From Bacteroides sp. (GTDB taxonomy: Bacteria > Bacteroidota > Bacteroidia > Bacteroidales > Muribaculaceae): DNA of 64,000 nucleotides. Under the pieces are notes generated by a model. The model saw nothing but the letters and a program-made list of their open reading frames with translations, did not search any database and was not told the DNA's origin. The position numbers were made by a program, and so were the translations under genes. The stretch covers positions 114,626-178,625 of the forward strand of contig JAAVDM010000032.1 in NCBI GenBank assembly GCA_014801815.1. The letters are read 5' to 3'. Each line of letters opens with the position of its first letter. Position 1 is the first letter of the stretch. Below, one piece after another: positions 36,481-44,543 of the stretch.

Positions 36481-36961
36481 TTTGATTCAGTTTTTGACGT
36501 ATGATTATAAGTGCATGACGGAGATGGCGATAGACTGCAGTCTCGCTTATTCCCATTTCGGCGGCAATACCTGAAAACTTCATACCGCTACTGAACCGCA
36601 GTTCAATTACTCTGCGGGCCTGCGGTGTCAGTTCGCTCTTAATCAGCTCATATATACGGGCTATTGTTTCATCGTCAGGCCAGTCTTCCGAATCATATTC
36701 CTCATTCTCGATAAAGTACCGGCAGGCTATACGCTGGTGTATCTCACAGTTGCGGATATGGTTCAGACATCGGTTGCGGACCGCCCTCAGAAGGTAGCTT
36801 GCCGTTATCTCCGTGTCAGATGTGGTGTCAAGCAACGAGACAAAGACGTCATGGACAATGTCGCGCGCAAGGTCATCGTCATGCAGAAGTGCTACGGCCC
36901 AGCGGTGCATCTGCACATAATGTGCTTTGAAAAGCTGTTCTATGTCGTTTCTCTCAGTCAT
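36473..36961 (-). CDS. ECF-type RNA polymerase sigma factor
   Basis: A 162-residue sigma-70-family protein. Region 2 is at about 8-75 (ARDIVHDVFVSLLD) and region 4 at about 105-160 (LTPQARRVIELRFSSGMKFS, GISETAVYRHLRHAL). It heads the operon with the anti-sigma factor and STN receptor and likely activates that operon. No consensus -7 box is visible, which fits use of its own promoter type. Confidence 0.9.
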   Translation of the reverse strand: MTERNDIEQLFKAHYVQMHRWAVALLHDDDLARDIVHDVFVSLLDTTSDTEITASYLLRAVRNRCLNHIRNCEIHQRIACRYFIENEEYDSEDWPDDETIARIYELIKSELTPQARRVIELRFSSGMKFSGIAAEMGISETAVYRHLRHALIIIRQKLNQNG

Positions 36962-37034
36962 ACACTAAAAAGACACACAACCTTTCAAAAACTCAACTCT
37001 ACGGATAAAAAATTTTTTCGATTATTTCACTTTC

Positions 37035-38408
37035 TCAATGTGCAGCATAATGAATTTCTGATTTTTTCCGGCTGAAATGACAAGCAAGGTTCTCACAGAT
37101 TCTACCGACACGACTGTAACCTACAGCTGCACATATCCTTTCAGTAAGATGTCCATACTTACGATAGAAAATATTGAAAAGCAGATACCCTATCTTCTGG
37201 TGACGTGGCATACGGCGTAAGATATTCTTCCAGCTGTAGATATCTTTATATAATTTCAGATAGCCTCTTCTCAATTCCTGCGGAGTCATAGACAAAGGCT
37301 TGTACACGACTTCGGAAGTTGTATAATCTCTTAGATTGAAATTCACCACTCTTCCCTTCTCAGTCATATCTTTATACTGTTTCGTACCCGGATACGGAGT
37401 AAGGATATGAGACGTCACGGTCTCAATTCTGTTTCTCACAATCCAGTCAAGTGTGTGTCTGAAAGTGTCAGGGGTATCACCGTCAAGGCCGAATACAAAA
37501 CTGGCATTAATCATAATACCGCGCTTATGAATTTCTTCAACAAGGCGTTCGTAGCGTTTTACAGAATTCTGGCTTTTGCTGACCCCTTTCAGAGCCTCCT
37601 CACTCAAACTCTCAAAGCCGATAAACAGTCCCTTGCAGCCGGCTTCTTTCATCTCATCTAAAAGACCGGGAATGTCAGCCACATTTGCCGATACGGCTGC
37701 CTGCCATTTCAGTTTCATAGGTCTGATGGCTTTCAGGAAATCGCGTGTCCATGCCGGATTACCAATAAAATTATCATCTATAAACATCACATGACGCTTT
37801 CCAAGCCGCTTTATATCCTCTATAACATCTTCCACAGGACGATTGACATAAGAATTACGTATATTAGCACAGCTATTGTAACAGAATTCACATCTGAACG
37901 GACAGCCGCGACTGGCCGAAATCACATTTACAAACAGATACTTCCCTGAGTCAATCATGTCATAGGCAGGTCCGGCCATCTCCTGCGGAAGAATACGGGT
38001 ACAGGAGTAACGTGATTTCAGTTCTCCGCGTTTCAGGTCAGCTATTATAGCAGGCCAGGTCTTTTCAGCAAATCCGATGCACAATACATCAAATTTACCC
38101 TCGGCACTCTCCGGGTCGGAAGTAATCTGAATCCCCCCGGCTACCACAGGTATACCTCTGCGACGTAAAATTTCGGCTATCTCGGCAGCTCTCGGCAGTG
38201 TGTCGACAGTCACGGTTATACCGGCAATATCCGCCTCCAGACTGTTGAAGTCGCACTTCTCGACATTTTCATTGAAAAACTCAATCTCATTTCCCTCCCG
38301 GATAATATTCGCCACAGTAAGAAGACCGAGTGAGGGCGCCATACGGGTTTTGAGAGTCGTATCCATAGGACGCATTCTCATCTCAGGCTGTATCAATGCT
38401 ACTTTCAT
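37035..38408 (-). CDS. B12-binding-domain radical SAM protein
   Basis: A 457-residue enzyme. An N-terminal cobalamin-binding-like domain (about 1-140: SLGLLTVANIIREG, VVAGGIQIT) precedes a radical SAM domain with the 4Fe-4S motif C169-x3-C173-x2-C176 (RGCPFRCEFCYN), the strand RHVMFIDDNFI and GLFIGFES. The C-terminus is basic and helical. Members methylate or rearrange unreactive carbons in cofactors, lipids or peptides; the substrate here is unknown. Element copy C lies 35 bp upstream; a near-consensus TAATTTTA is at the expected -7 position. Confidence 0.85.
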   Translation of the reverse strand: MKVALIQPEMRMRPMDTTLKTRMAPSLGLLTVANIIREGNEIEFFNENVEKCDFNSLEADIAGITVTVDTLPRAAEIAEILRRRGIPVVAGGIQITSDPESAEGKFDVLCIGFAEKTWPAIIADLKRGELKSRYSCTRILPQEMAGPAYDMIDSGKYLFVNVISASRGCPFRCEFCYNSCANIRNSYVNRPVEDVIEDIKRLGKRHVMFIDDNFIGNPAWTRDFLKAIRPMKLKWQAAVSANVADIPGLLDEMKEAGCKGLFIGFESLSEEALKGVSKSQNSVKRYERLVEEIHKRGIMINASFVFGLDGDTPDTFRHTLDWIVRNRIETVTSHILTPYPGTKQYKDMTEKGRVVNFNLRDYTTSEVVYKPLSMTPQELRRGYLKLYKDIYSWKNILRRMPRHQKIGYLLFNIFYRKYGHLTERICAAVGYSRVGRICENLACHFSRKKSEIHYAAH

Positions 38409-38443
38409 CTTTATTTCTGCTGACAGTTAAAATTACACTTCCG

Positions 38444-38637
38444 TAAGTAGCTCTTAAAAATTAATGAACATATAAAACGCAGTTATTTTTGAGATGATTC
38501 GGACACGGAGCGAAGGAGAATACTTCAGTATTCGACTGAGTGACAAGTTTGAAGCGGCCAAAAATAACAAGTTTTATGGTTCAGGATTCAAAACTTTACC
38601 TCAAAATATGTATCGTTTAATTTTTAAGAGCTACTTA
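38444..38637. mobile_element. MITE-like element, copy C (194 bp)
   Basis: Both terminal repeats are intact: TAAGTAGCTCTTAAAAAT at 38444-38461 and its complement ending at 38637. The internal sequence is close to copy A with scattered substitutions, including loss of part of the TTCGGAC/GTCCGAA pair. It lies between the divergently placed ends of the radical SAM gene (5' side) and the M23 peptidase gene (3' side). Confidence 0.85.
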
Positions 38638-38690
38638 CCTAAAATCACATTAAAACAGGATAGACAAAGTCTGAAAACTCATATTTATGT

Positions 38691-39239
38691 TTATGAGGAG
38701 GCTTTATTAAGTTGGGGAATCGGATTAATAAAAAAGCACTTTAAAAATCCGTGAGGAGTAGTATCAATAGCACCGAAACGGGGATATATTGTTGCGCAGC
38801 CAAAATGCAGATGTGACGGAGTCTTTGCGGCATTTCCGGTATTACCCACTGTCCCGATACGGCCTCCTAAGGCAAACAGATGAGTTGTCACCTCATTTAG
38901 ATGGGCATAACAATGCAGACGCCAGCCTGGTGCCAGAGTCACTACACAATTACCTTCCTTACTACCCGGGATATTACCGGCAAACAGAACAAGTTCGACA
39001 GGGTATGCGGTCTGTACCGGAGTTCCTTTCTTACCGAAAATATCCACCCCTTTGTGCGTGACTGACGAACCCCACGGATAATACCAGAACGACTGCGGGT
39101 GATAATCCGATACATTAGCACCCACAACCGGATTACGGAAAGGAAGCAGTAACATCAGAAATCCTGCCACAATTACTACGACCGTAACGTACAGTGTCAC
39201 GCGTAATTTTTTCTTCTTTATAAACTTCTTCATAGTCAT
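38691..39239 (-). CDS. M23-family metallopeptidase, membrane-anchored
   Basis: A 182-residue protein with an N-terminal membrane anchor (TLYVTVVVIVAGFLMLLL, about 15-32) and a LytM-type M23 domain. Zinc ligands are visible: His62 and Asp66 in THKGVDIF and His145 in SHLHFG, with His112 (YAHL) and His143 also conserved, so it should be active. It probably cuts peptidoglycan cross-links in the periplasm. Start may be codon 1 or 3. It has its own promoter at 39267-39297. Confidence 0.88.
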   Translation of the reverse strand: MTMKKFIKKKKLRVTLYVTVVVIVAGFLMLLLPFRNPVVGANVSDYHPQSFWYYPWGSSVTHKGVDIFGKKGTPVQTAYPVELVLFAGNIPGSKEGNCVVTLAPGWRLHCYAHLNEVTTHLFALGGRIGTVGNTGNAAKTPSHLHFGCATIYPRFGAIDTTPHGFLKCFFINPIPQLNKASS

Positions 39240-39266
39240 AGTATTTAAAATATACCTTTAACAATG

Positions 39267-39297
39267 CAAAGGTAAACTGACTATGATTAACCGCCAA
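39267..39297 (-). promoter_or_regulatory. Promoter of the M23 peptidase gene
   Basis: Minus strand TTG (39297-39295), 20-bp spacer, TACCTTTG (39274-39267). Full consensus. Confidence 0.75.
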
Positions 39298-39384
39298 TAA
39301 ATCAGAAACGCTATGTATAAAGTCACAAGATTAATGTATGAAGCCGTTAGTCTACCCCTCCTTCAAGCCCAATAGGGAAACTCT

Positions 39385-39423
39385 AATATTTCACTTTTAT
39401 ATGAAATATTTATCATACCTTTG
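39385..39423 (+). promoter_or_regulatory. Orphan promoter with operator-like inverted repeat
   Basis: The inverted repeat AATATTTCA (39385-39393) / TGAAATATT (39402-39410) is followed by a -7 box TACCTTTG (39416-39423). No ORF on the plus strand follows until 40302. It resembles the layout of the AbiE operator and may be left from a lost gene. Confidence 0.5.
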
Positions 39424-39439
39424 CATTAGAGTAATAAAA

Positions 39440-39745
39440 CCATAAAGCTATCTTAGGTTTGGGAGCAGTAAGCTGTAGGGCAAGCTCTGCATCAATCACA
39501 ATCTTTTCGGCCTACCTGTGTTCTTTATGCGGATAGCAGTCGGTTTACTGCATTCGAAGCTCTCGCATATTCCTGCTATGCCGTAAACATATCTTTTCCC
39601 AATAGACGTCTCTTTATTATTAGAGACGGTATGGATTATTAGAGACGGTATGGCTTTCGGTGTCGGCTATCTGTCGTGAGAGGAACAATAGCTCTTCTCC
39701 TGTCATCTGCTACACCGGTTTTGATAATAATGTCTATATCTCCAT
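39440..39745 (-). pseudogene. DUF3853-family (excisionase-like) protein, heavily decayed
   Basis: Read on the minus strand from an ATG at 39745, the frame gives TLLSKPV*QMTGEELLFLSRQIADTESHTVSNN with TAG at two places (codon 4 and the Trp of the usual KPVWQMTGEE). A 19-bp tandem duplication (39616-39634 and 39635-39653) then breaks the frame; with one unit removed the frame continues as KETSIGKRYVYGIAGICESF and CSKPTAIRIKNTG. After a small deletion and a 1-nt insertion the family end KIVIDAELALQLTAPK is readable down to about 39440. This is a clear relic of a small mobile-element-type DNA-binding protein. Confidence 0.75.
39616..39653. repeat. 19-bp tandem duplication inside the DUF3853 relic
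   Basis: ATTATTAGAGACGGTATGG occurs twice in direct succession. Removing one copy restores the reading frame of the relic. The rest of 39750-40200 holds degenerate repeats of (C)TAAAGGAAC (for example near 39782, 39800 and 39853) and no intact gene. Confidence 0.85.
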
Positions 39746-40220
39746 ATTGGTGTGTTGTTAAATTGTGGGAAAAAGTTCTCTAAAGGAAACGTAAGGCACT
39801 AAAGGAACAGATGTCGCTTAAAAAACAAGTATCAACAAAGGATCAGATGCCACTAAAGAAACGAGAATAAATTAAAGGCAACAAAAGGCGATAAAGGCAC
39901 TCTTGAGTATGGTCCTGCTCTGTTTGTCCTCCTGAGAATCTGCAAAATACAATACACTTTCTAAAGATAAAGAAAATAACGAACACTTTTATTCAATAAA
40001 TCTTGTGATTTTATTTTTGTCATGATATACTCAACAAACGAAGAGCATGATAGTTAGTAAGTTAATAATTTACAAGTGTCTGCCTTATAACTCTTTGCGA
40101 ACTTTTTGGCGAAGTGAGAAAATTTCAATGTATCCGAAAAGGTGACGATAAGAAGTCTTTAACACTAAAAAGAGAACACAACTAAACGTTGCCTTTATAG
40201 GTCTCTTAAATGTTAAAAAT

Positions 40221-40273
40221 CAACATTAGCTGAATTTTAATGTTGTATATCAGCAGTAAAGGTATTATTTTTG
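40221..40273 (+). promoter_or_regulatory. Promoter and likely operator of the Panacea antitoxin locus
   Basis: TTG (40243-40245), 20-bp spacer, TATTTTTG (40266-40273). The inverted repeat CAACATTA (40221-40228) / TAATGTTG (40238-40245) overlaps the -33 element, as expected for autoregulation. Confidence 0.7.
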
Positions 40274-40301
40274 TAGATTGAATTAATAGCAAATAGCAGC
40301 C

Positions 40302-40895
40302 ATGAGTTTAGGAGTAACAGTAAACAGAGTAAAGACCGGAGCTTTATTAGCCTATATCGCTAATAAGGTTCCGGAGATTAATATGCGTAAAATGCTAAAA
40401 ATAGTCTATTTAATTGATGAGCGTTTTATGCAGTTACGTGGATTCCCTTTTACATGGTTGGATTATTACGTATGGGAGAAAGGACCTGTTGCTCCAGAAA
40501 TTTATTCCCTGAAGAATCAGGATAATCATTTCTCTGATTTTGTCAAGGCCACCAAGTCGGAAGATGGAAAATTTATTATACACCCATTGATCCCAATTAA
40601 CTGTGATCCTGCCGGACCTTTTGGCGAACTCAGCGAATATGATCTATCCATCATTGATGAAGAATTATCCAAATACGGGGATAAGAGTGCTGATTGGTTA
40701 ACTGACCAGACCCATTTGCCGGATACTTTGTGGACTAAAACTAAGTCAGAATACAAAGTAGAGTTTAAAGATGGTAAGTCAGATTGCAGAATAGATCTCA
40801 CAGAGCTTATCAAAAATGACGAGGATTTGCGAGAAGTCTATGAGGATGCTAAGTGGAACATTGGCTTTCAAGCGCAACTTAACAGTCAAATTTAA
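40302..40895 (+). CDS. Panacea / SocA-like antitoxin-domain protein (DUF4065)
   Basis: A 197-residue protein with the Panacea (DUF4065) domain: LLAYIANKVPEINMRKMLKI, VYLIDERFMQLRG, and YYVWEKGPVAPEIYSLK. The domain is known as an antitoxin module that pairs with many unrelated toxins. The frame is intact and has its own promoter with operator-like repeat. The gene right downstream, 10 bp away, is frameshifted. Identity as an antitoxin is inferred from the family and from the two-gene layout. Confidence 0.8.
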   Translation: MSLGVTVNRVKTGALLAYIANKVPEINMRKMLKIVYLIDERFMQLRGFPFTWLDYYVWEKGPVAPEIYSLKNQDNHFSDFVKATKSEDGKFIIHPLIPINCDPAGPFGELSEYDLSIIDEELSKYGDKSADWLTDQTHLPDTLWTKTKSEYKVEFKDGKSDCRIDLTELIKNDEDLREVYEDAKWNIGFQAQLNSQI

Positions 40896-40905
40896 CTGAC
40901 GCTTT

Positions 40906-41366
40906 ATGTTTGAACCTGGAGAAGTTGTGTACGCCTTTGTTAAGGACATCCATCCTCCTAAGAATAAGTATTTCGTCACGATTTATCAGGATGATGAACT
41001 GAGGATAGTGACATGCTTACTACTACGCAGAATAGGGTTGGTGTTCCTTTAAAGCAGCTTTCACATGGTTATGTAAAGAAAAACAACCTGTTGGTAAGCT
41101 ATTTCTTTGACAAGAACATTGAAGTGGGAGTAGATCCTGAAGGGGTTCCATTCAAATTCCCGCGTAACTGTGTCATTCCTTTTGATTATGGCGTACAAAT
41201 CGCTACCAAAAGCCAATTCTTAAACTCTATAGAAAAGGGAAAGGTTGTATGCAAGTTACATCCCAAAGAATATGAGGATTTGGTATATGCGATGTATAAG
41301 AGTCCTATGACGAATTCTAAATATAAGCCGTATTTAGACAAAGTCCTGCAACAAATTTGCCAATAG
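40906..41366 (+). pseudogene. Partner gene of the Panacea antitoxin, frameshifted
   Basis: The frame starts MFEPGEVVYAFVKDIHPPKN and reads well to DELRIVTC (41014-41016); it then hits nonsense. The continuation TTTQNRVGVPLKQLSHGYVK lies in the -1 frame, from 41019 to the stop at 41364-41366. Adding one T to the TT at 41017-41018 restores one protein of about 153 residues. The N-terminus (EPGEVVYAF..HPPKNKYFVTI) resembles the PemK/MazF-like beta-barrel, so a ribonuclease-type toxin is a reasonable guess, not a finding. No slippery heptamer is present, so programmed shifting is unlikely. Confidence 0.75.
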
Positions 41367-41429
41367 ACCACTAATAATATAAAGGGTAGTTTCCTCTTTA
41401 TGATTTGTATGTATTTTTGTATGGGATAA

Positions 41430-41474
41430 AAATTAAATCCGCCATAACTTTACGGGTTACAGCGGATTTAATTT
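41430..41474. terminator. Hairpin terminator after tRNA-Ser
   Basis: 13-bp perfect arms (41430-41442 and 41462-41474) followed on the minus strand by TTTTATCCC. It lies 10 nt beyond the tRNA 3' end. Confidence 0.75.
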
Positions 41475-41483
41475 GGTTGGTAG

Positions 41484-41568
41484 CGGAGAGAGAGGGATTC
41501 GAACCCCCGGAGGTGTTACCCTCAACGGTTTTCAAGACCGCCGCAATCGACCACTCTGCCATCTCTCC
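41484..41568 (-). tRNA. tRNA-Ser (anticodon UGA)
   Basis: An 85-nt class II tRNA with acceptor GGAGAGA/TCTCTCC plus discriminator G, anticodon loop CTTGAAA (UGA), a long variable arm and the TTCGAAT T loop. CCA is not encoded. Confidence 0.95.
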
Positions 41569-41771
41569 GTGGTTTGCGAGTGCAAAGTTAGAAGTTATTT
41601 TTGATATGTGCAAATAAGAAGAGGATTTTTTTACTATTATTTTTAATTTTCTTTGCAGAGGGTGGATTTAAGGGTGCGGGACAGGTAGGAACAGCATGGA
41701 AATTTTATCTCTTTTAGTGGCTAATAAGGACATTTCACACTGTCGGCATAACAACCTTGAACCTTTTTTAC

Positions 41772-41779
41772 TAATTTTG
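41772..41779 (+). promoter_or_regulatory. -7 box of purC
   Basis: TAATTTTG, full TAnnTTTG match, about 40 nt upstream of the purC start. No TTG at the 20-bp spacing. Confidence 0.55.
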
Positions 41780-41819
41780 CAGACAGAAAACAAAAAGCCA
41801 ATCAACAGCAACATCATAT

Positions 41820-42767
41820 ATGGAAGCTACGCTTACGCGCACCGACTTCGACTTCAAGGGTCAGAAGTCAGTTTACCACGGCAAAGTCCGCGACGTCTAT
41901 AACATTGATGACCGTTTCATGGTCATGGTCGCTACCGACCGTATTTCGGCCTTCGATGTGGTCCTACCCGAAGGAATACCCTACAAGGGACAGGTGCTCA
42001 ATCAGATAGCCGAGTATTTCCTCGATGCCACCGCCGACATTGTTCCTAACTGGAAGATCGCTGTTCCCGACCCTATGGCGACTGTAGGTATAAAGTGCGA
42101 ACCGCTCAAAATCGAGATGATTGTACGCGGATACCTCACTGGGTCGGCATGGCGCGAATATAAGGCCGGCGCACGTGAAATATGTGGTGTACCTCTGCCC
42201 GAAGGTATGCGCGAGAATCAGAAATTCGCCTCCCCTATCCTCACACCCACCACAAAGGCAGACGAAGGCCATGACGAGAATATCTCACGCGACGAAATCA
42301 TAGCTCGCGGTATCGTTGATAAGGACGTTTACGAGCAGGTTGAAAAATATGCTCTCGCTCTCTTCGAGCGCGGCACACAGATGGCTGCCGAACGTGGTCT
42401 GATTCTTGTCGATACAAAGTATGAATTCGGTCTCCATGACGGCAAAGTGATACTTATCGACGAGATTCACACTCCCGACTCATCACGCTATTTCTATGCT
42501 GACGGCTATCAGGAACGTTTCGAACACGGTGAGGAACAGCGTCAGCTGTCAAAAGAGTTTGTACGCCAATGGCTCATAGCACACGGTTTTATGGGTAAAC
42601 CAGGCCAGCAGGTACCTTATATGAGTCCTGATTATTGTCTTGAGGTATCGCAGCGTTACATTGAATTGTACGAGCATATCACGGGGCGTAAATTCGTTCC
42701 CGCTGACGAAACAGACCTCGCACAGCGCATATTTGACAACGTGTCGAAGTGTCTTGCACAACTCTGA
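41820..42767 (+). CDS. purC: SAICAR synthase (phosphoribosylaminoimidazole-succinocarboxamide synthase)
   Basis: A 315-residue ATP-dependent ligase that joins CAIR and aspartate. It shows the ATP-binding [20 protein letters not shown] with RISAFDV, the [16 protein letters not shown] block, and DTKYEFG plus [13 protein letters not shown]. It is the only purine gene here on the plus strand, cut off from the main operon by the EcoRI-like island, with its own promoter and a long terminator. Confidence 0.95.
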   Translation: MEATLTRTDFDFKGQKSVYHGKVRDVYNIDDRFMVMVATDRISAFDVVLPEGIPYKGQVLNQIAEYFLDATADIVPNWKIAVPDPMATVGIKCEPLKIEMIVRGYLTGSAWREYKAGAREICGVPLPEGMRENQKFASPILTPTTKADEGHDENISRDEIIARGIVDKDVYEQVEKYALALFERGTQMAAERGLILVDTKYEFGLHDGKVILIDEIHTPDSSRYFYADGYQERFEHGEEQRQLSKEFVRQWLIAHGFMGKPGQQVPYMSPDYCLEVSQRYIELYEHITGRKFVPADETDLAQRIFDNVSKCLAQL

Positions 42768-42777
42768 AAGGCTACCT

Positions 42778-42845
42778 ATATTTGGTTAAAATGACGTCAC
42801 CCCCGCCTTGCATAAGGCGGGGGTGACGTCATTTTAACCAAATAT
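42778..42845. terminator. Perfect 32-bp hairpin after purC
   Basis: Arms 42778-42809 and 42814-42845 are exact reverse complements around the loop GCAT. The top of the stem is GC-rich and the base AT-rich, so it works as a terminator in both directions. It is unusually long and perfect. Confidence 0.9.
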
Positions 42846-42942
42846 CATTAAACCAATATATCGACTCTAACGTTATCAATTGCAAACACACATTCACTAG
42901 AGAGTTCCATCTATATTGTACTATGATTAAAACACACTCATT

Positions 42943-43206
42943 ATGACAATCTCATCAAACCTTATGTCCCGTCGCTTTACAAGGACGTTTCTTATCATTG
43001 CAATCCTGTTGCCGATAATCTTAGCTCTCGCGCTTCCGGTCTTCGGCCAGAATGAACAACTTCAGCCCACCGCTCCGGACAAGCCCGCAACCACCCAGGT
43101 GGCAAAAGTATCAAATCCCGTCAGCAAGACTCAGAAAAATGAAGTCAGCGTGACCCAATCGTCCCAACCCACCGTCAAACCTGCCGTTAAGGCAACCGGT
43201 GAATGA
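42943..43206 (+). CDS. Small secreted or membrane-anchored protein, unknown
   Basis: An 87-residue frame with a basic start (SRRFTRT), a long hydrophobic stretch (FLIIAILLPIILALALPVFG, about 16-35) and a Thr/Pro/Lys-rich tail. It ends with two stop codons (TGATGA). The signal peptide and low-complexity tail suggest a short exported peptide. No family recognised, and weak evidence beyond the signal and good spacing. Confidence 0.5.
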   Translation: MTISSNLMSRRFTRTFLIIAILLPIILALALPVFGQNEQLQPTAPDKPATTQVAKVSNPVSKTQKNEVSVTQSSQPTVKPAVKATGE

Positions 43207-43251
43207 TGAAAATAAATAATATCCTTTTTTATAAAATATTACTTTCTAAAC

Positions 43252-43336
43252 TAAACTGAGATAGATAAAAATATGAACGGATAATAGATTAATAGTTAAT
43301 CTATTATCCGTTCATATTTTTATCTATCTCAGTTTA
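43252..43336. repeat. Perfect 41-bp inverted repeat upstream-facing the M.EcoRI-like gene end
   Basis: Arms 43252-43292 and 43296-43336 are exact reverse complements around TAG. It is AT-rich and lies between two convergent genes (small secreted protein and methylase). It may be a terminator or the trace of an inserted element. Nothing else is seen in 43337-43523. Confidence 0.9.
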
Positions 43337-43523
43337 CTCCCACTTAATAATGCGGAATTATTGATACTCAATATGATATGTTATTTTTACCATTATCCGG
43401 ATACGTTTTTAGGATACAATCCTTAAAAACCGGCTGAGTTAACATTCTGAACATTAGCTTTATTTCTGAGATTTCAAATAAATTGATTTAATAATACAAT
43501 ACACTTATTTATTATGTATATAA

Positions 43524-44531
43524 CTAGGCAAATAATGATGAATTTACATAAGGAGCTTTAATCGGTTGTTTGTTTTTTATCAAAATTCGGAAGTAAGGAC
43601 ACTTTCCGTTAACGGAAAGATCTTTACCATCATTCCCTTTTCTAAACTGGATAATTTCAAATTGCGACGGATTATATTTGTGTAAGAAAGTAATGGGGAC
43701 TCCTATAGCACCTTCATAATCCATTGGAATATCTTGCGTTCTATTGACATTTATACCATTGTAATTGTCGAATTTTGGGTATAAATCCTCATTGCCACTA
43801 TAGACCTTTGTCAATTTCAAAACATCATGTCTTATCTGAATATCCAAATTCGTGAGCCATAAACAATTATTGGGAGATATAATACGATCCCCATTACTTG
43901 AGATAAAAGTTTCCGTTCCATACATCTCATAATGATTAGGTACTTTAAAACCTGAGATACCTCTTCCGAAGTGTACACCTAACCAAGCCTGATTCGTTTG
44001 GATTAGATTAAAGACTTCTTGATATGTGATTGCGTTTATATTACCAATAATAAGAAATTCCTTGTTATATCTTATAATTTGGGAAATATGTTCTCTAAAG
44101 AGAGAAAATGGAGGATTAGTAACAATAATGTCTGCTTGCTTCAACAATGCTATACATTCTTGACTCCTAAAGTCACCATTCCCATTAAACAATTTGCATG
44201 GAATTTCAGTAATTTCGGTGTCAATATCATTCAAAGAACATTCAATATATCCTCCATGTTCAGACTCATATTCGTCAAAAAGACTTTTACTATTAGGCAC
44301 ATAGTATGAAGCAATAAGTTTCTTTAAACCTAATGTTCTAAAGTTCTTGAAGAAGTATTTAAAGAAATTACTTTCTTTGGGATTATCACAGTTGCAATAG
44401 ACCGTTTTACCGAAAAAACAGTTTTTATAATATGTCAGTTCACGCTCAATATCTTCAAACAATGTGTAGAACTCATCGCTTTTTGAACTTTTTGCTTTAT
44501 GCAAAGTACTGTTAGAAGCATTTCGTGCCAT
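43524..44531 (-). CDS. EcoRI-family adenine-N6 DNA methyltransferase
   Basis: A 335-residue methylase closely matching M.EcoRI, which methylates the inner A-adjacent adenine of GAATTC. Shared strings are HKAKSSKSDEFYT, YCNCDNP, NFFKYF, GLKKLIASYYV, the catalytic NPPF at 139-142 (TNPPFSLFRE), GVHFGRG and PITFLHKYNP. The frame is intact. It follows the endonuclease gene by 12 bp in the same order as in the classical EcoRI system. With the nuclease broken it would act as a solitary methylase. Confidence 0.93.
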   Translation of the reverse strand: MARNASNSTLHKAKSSKSDEFYTLFEDIERELTYYKNCFFGKTVYCNCDNPKESNFFKYFFKNFRTLGLKKLIASYYVPNSKSLFDEYESEHGGYIECSLNDIDTEITEIPCKLFNGNGDFRSQECIALLKQADIIVTNPPFSLFREHISQIIRYNKEFLIIGNINAITYQEVFNLIQTNQAWLGVHFGRGISGFKVPNHYEMYGTETFISSNGDRIISPNNCLWLTNLDIQIRHDVLKLTKVYSGNEDLYPKFDNYNGINVNRTQDIPMDYEGAIGVPITFLHKYNPSQFEIIQFRKGNDGKDLSVNGKCPYFRILIKNKQPIKAPYVNSSLFA

Positions 44532-44543
44532 AAATGAGTAACT

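Noticed and set aside
41010..41020. Programmed -1 ribosomal frameshift in the Panacea partner gene
   Set aside because: The join is in the -1 direction, but no X XXY YYZ slippery heptamer or downstream structure is present.
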